NCBI GenBank assembly: GCA_026388315.1
Contig: JAPLKA010000055.1
Coordinates: 124,001 to 188,000, forward strand
Origin: Pseudomonadota bacterium
Lineage (GTDB): Bacteria; Desulfobacterota; Syntrophorhabdia; Syntrophorhabdales; Syntrophorhabdaceae
Direction of reading: 5' to 3'
DNA length: 64,000 bases
Numbering within the stretch: position 1 is the first letter of the stretch; each line of letters starts with the position of its first letter. The notes under the pieces were generated by a model. It was given only the letters and a program-made list of their open reading frames with translations, was not told where the DNA came from and ran no database searches. Below, in pieces: positions 62,921 to 64,000 of the stretch. Made by a program: the position numbers and the translations under genes.

Positions 62921-64000
62921 ATGAAATTGACAAAAAAACGTGTCGTAGGGATTGTTTTATTGGTAATCATAGCGGCCCTTGTTGTTTTTTATTTTACCGG
63001 CAAACGGGGCAAATCAGAGAAGATCAGCGGTGAGGTATTTACCGTTAAAAAAGGCAATGTGACAAATTTTGCCGAGCAGACAGGTATCGTAAAGGCACAG
63101 GTAGGCGCTATCGTAAAAGTAGGTACAAGGGCTACCGGTGAACTTATCCAGCTTAGATACCAGGTCGGTGATTATGTAAAGAAGGGCGAGCTCATTGCGA
63201 AAATTGATGACAGGGAGAAACTTGCAAACATAAGAAATCTCCAGGCTCAGATAGAAGAACAAAAAAAGGATTTGGCCGCTAAAGAGGCGCAGTATCAATA
63301 CAGCAAGGTAAATTATGAGAGGGAGGAGCGGCTTTTAAAGCAGGAATTTACAACAAGGGACAGTGTTGACAAGGCGAAGAGGGAACTCGATGTATCGGTA
63401 GCCCAGGTAGAGCTTGGAAAGGCCAAAGTAGTTGAAGCCATAGAAGCCCTGAAGGCCCTTGAGGTTTCGTTAAGCTATAATAAGATTTATGCCCCCATTT
63501 CCGGATATGTTTCACAGGTGACAACCCAGGAAGGTGAGACGGTTGTGGCTGGTCTTGCTGCGGTAAATCTTATTACAGTCATCGATGCTTCAAAGCTGGA
63601 AATGTGGATATATGTCGATGAAACAGACATCGGCAGGGTAAAGCCAGCTATGAAGGCTGAATACTGGGTCGATGCATACAGAGACAAGCGGTTTTCAGGG
63701 AATATCAGCCTTATCTACCCGCAGCCTGAAATTAAGGAAAATATTGTCTATTACCTTGCCATAGTGAAGATAGACCCGAAAGATACAACTTTCCTGAAAC
63801 CGGAAATGACCACCCACGTGAGGATTATTATAAGTGAAAAAACAGATGTATTAATTGTCCCGAATGGCGCTGTACGTTTTGAAGACGGGAAAAATGTTGT
63901 TTATATAAAGGCAAAAGACAAAACTGAGCGGAAAGAAGTAACGCCGGGCATCAGGGATGACAAGTCTACCGAAATCGTTGCAGGACTCAGCGAAGGAGAG
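62921..64000 (+). CDS. MacA/HlyD-type periplasmic adaptor, 3' end missing
   Basis: The first 360 residues of a membrane-fusion protein. One N-terminal helix (VVGIVLLVIIAALVVFYF), a lipoyl half-motif (GELIQLRYQVGDYVKKGELI), a coiled-coil hairpin (about 100-180), the second half-motif (APISGYVSQVTTQEGETVVAG) and barrel domains (MWIYVDETDIGRVKPAM). Such adaptors join an inner-membrane pump, usually an ABC transporter of MacB type, to TolC. The pump gene would lie beyond the window. Confidence 0.9.
   Translation, partial: MKLTKKRVVGIVLLVIIAALVVFYFTGKRGKSEKISGEVFTVKKGNVTNFAEQTGIVKAQVGAIVKVGTRATGELIQLRYQVGDYVKKGELIAKIDDREKLANIRNLQAQIEEQKKDLAAKEAQYQYSKVNYEREERLLKQEFTTRDSVDKAKRELDVSVAQVELGKAKVVEAIEALKALEVSLSYNKIYAPISGYVSQVTTQEGETVVAGLAAVNLITVIDASKLEMWIYVDETDIGRVKPAMKAEYWVDAYRDKRFSGNISLIYPQPEIKENIVYYLAIVKIDPKDTTFLKPEMTTHVRIIISEKTDVLIVPNGAVRFEDGKNVVYIKAKDKTERKEVTPGIRDDKSTEIVAGLSEGE

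Overview
The window comes from an anaerobic, Gram-negative bacterium. Outer-membrane and periplasmic genes are present (pal, a FadL-type porin, a TolC/MacA-type efflux pair, several lipoproteins with lipoboxes), and there are ferredoxin-linked and prenyl-FMN (UbiD-type) enzymes and a sigma-54 activator. The aromatic-degradation content suggests a deltaproteobacterial syntroph or sulfate reducer (Syntrophorhabdus-like). That assignment rests on gene content only.

Region 1 (1-11.1 kb) is a catabolic locus. A minus-strand operon runs ubiD-like decarboxylase, class III CoA-transferase, fused gamma/delta, alpha and beta subunits of a 2-oxoacid:ferredoxin oxidoreductase, then a molybdopterin oxidoreductase cut by the window edge. 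Genes overlap or nearly touch. A divergent sigma-54 activator lies upstream, followed by an idi-ubiX pair that could supply the prenyl-FMN cofactor UbiD needs. Both minus-strand units have good -24/-12 promoter matches and share candidate upstream activator sites.

Region 2 (11.6-26 kb) looks like surface-polysaccharide synthesis or modification: three glycosyltransferases, a methyltransferase, a GSCFA protein, a heparinase II/III-type protein, a histidine phosphatase, a B12/radical SAM protein, and a large transporter-HEAT-cNMP fusion. Region 3 (26-46 kb) is mixed: CorC-like protein, YedE plus TusA-like sulfur/selenium genes, Nudix, tautomerase, cupin, membrane ferredoxin, secreted proteins, a broken IS481 transposase, the retropepsin/7TM-transglutaminase/ATP-grasp operon, hisS, Gate-domain proteins and FadL. 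Region 4 (45-55.5 kb) is housekeeping: PfkB kinase, pal, a KamA-like radical SAM protein, pgsA, lytic transglycosylase, histidine kinase, glgC, polyprenyl synthase, trmN6-like, DUF1015.

Region 5 (55.6-59.9 kb) is a 4.2-kb island bounded by a perfect 55-bp duplication of the 3' part of tRNA-Phe. It carries a RelE/Phd-type toxin-antitoxin unit with a small HTH gene and palindromic operator, a TPR protein and two unknowns, but no integrase. Region 6 (60-64 kb) has an HD-domain protein and the start of a TolC/MacA efflux operon.

The most unusual signal is a dispersed multi-hairpin repeat (six copies, 16-43 kb) whose stems covary between copies. Most copies sit at gene 3' ends; one is inserted in frame inside the heparinase-like gene, and another encodes the C-terminus of a membrane protein.
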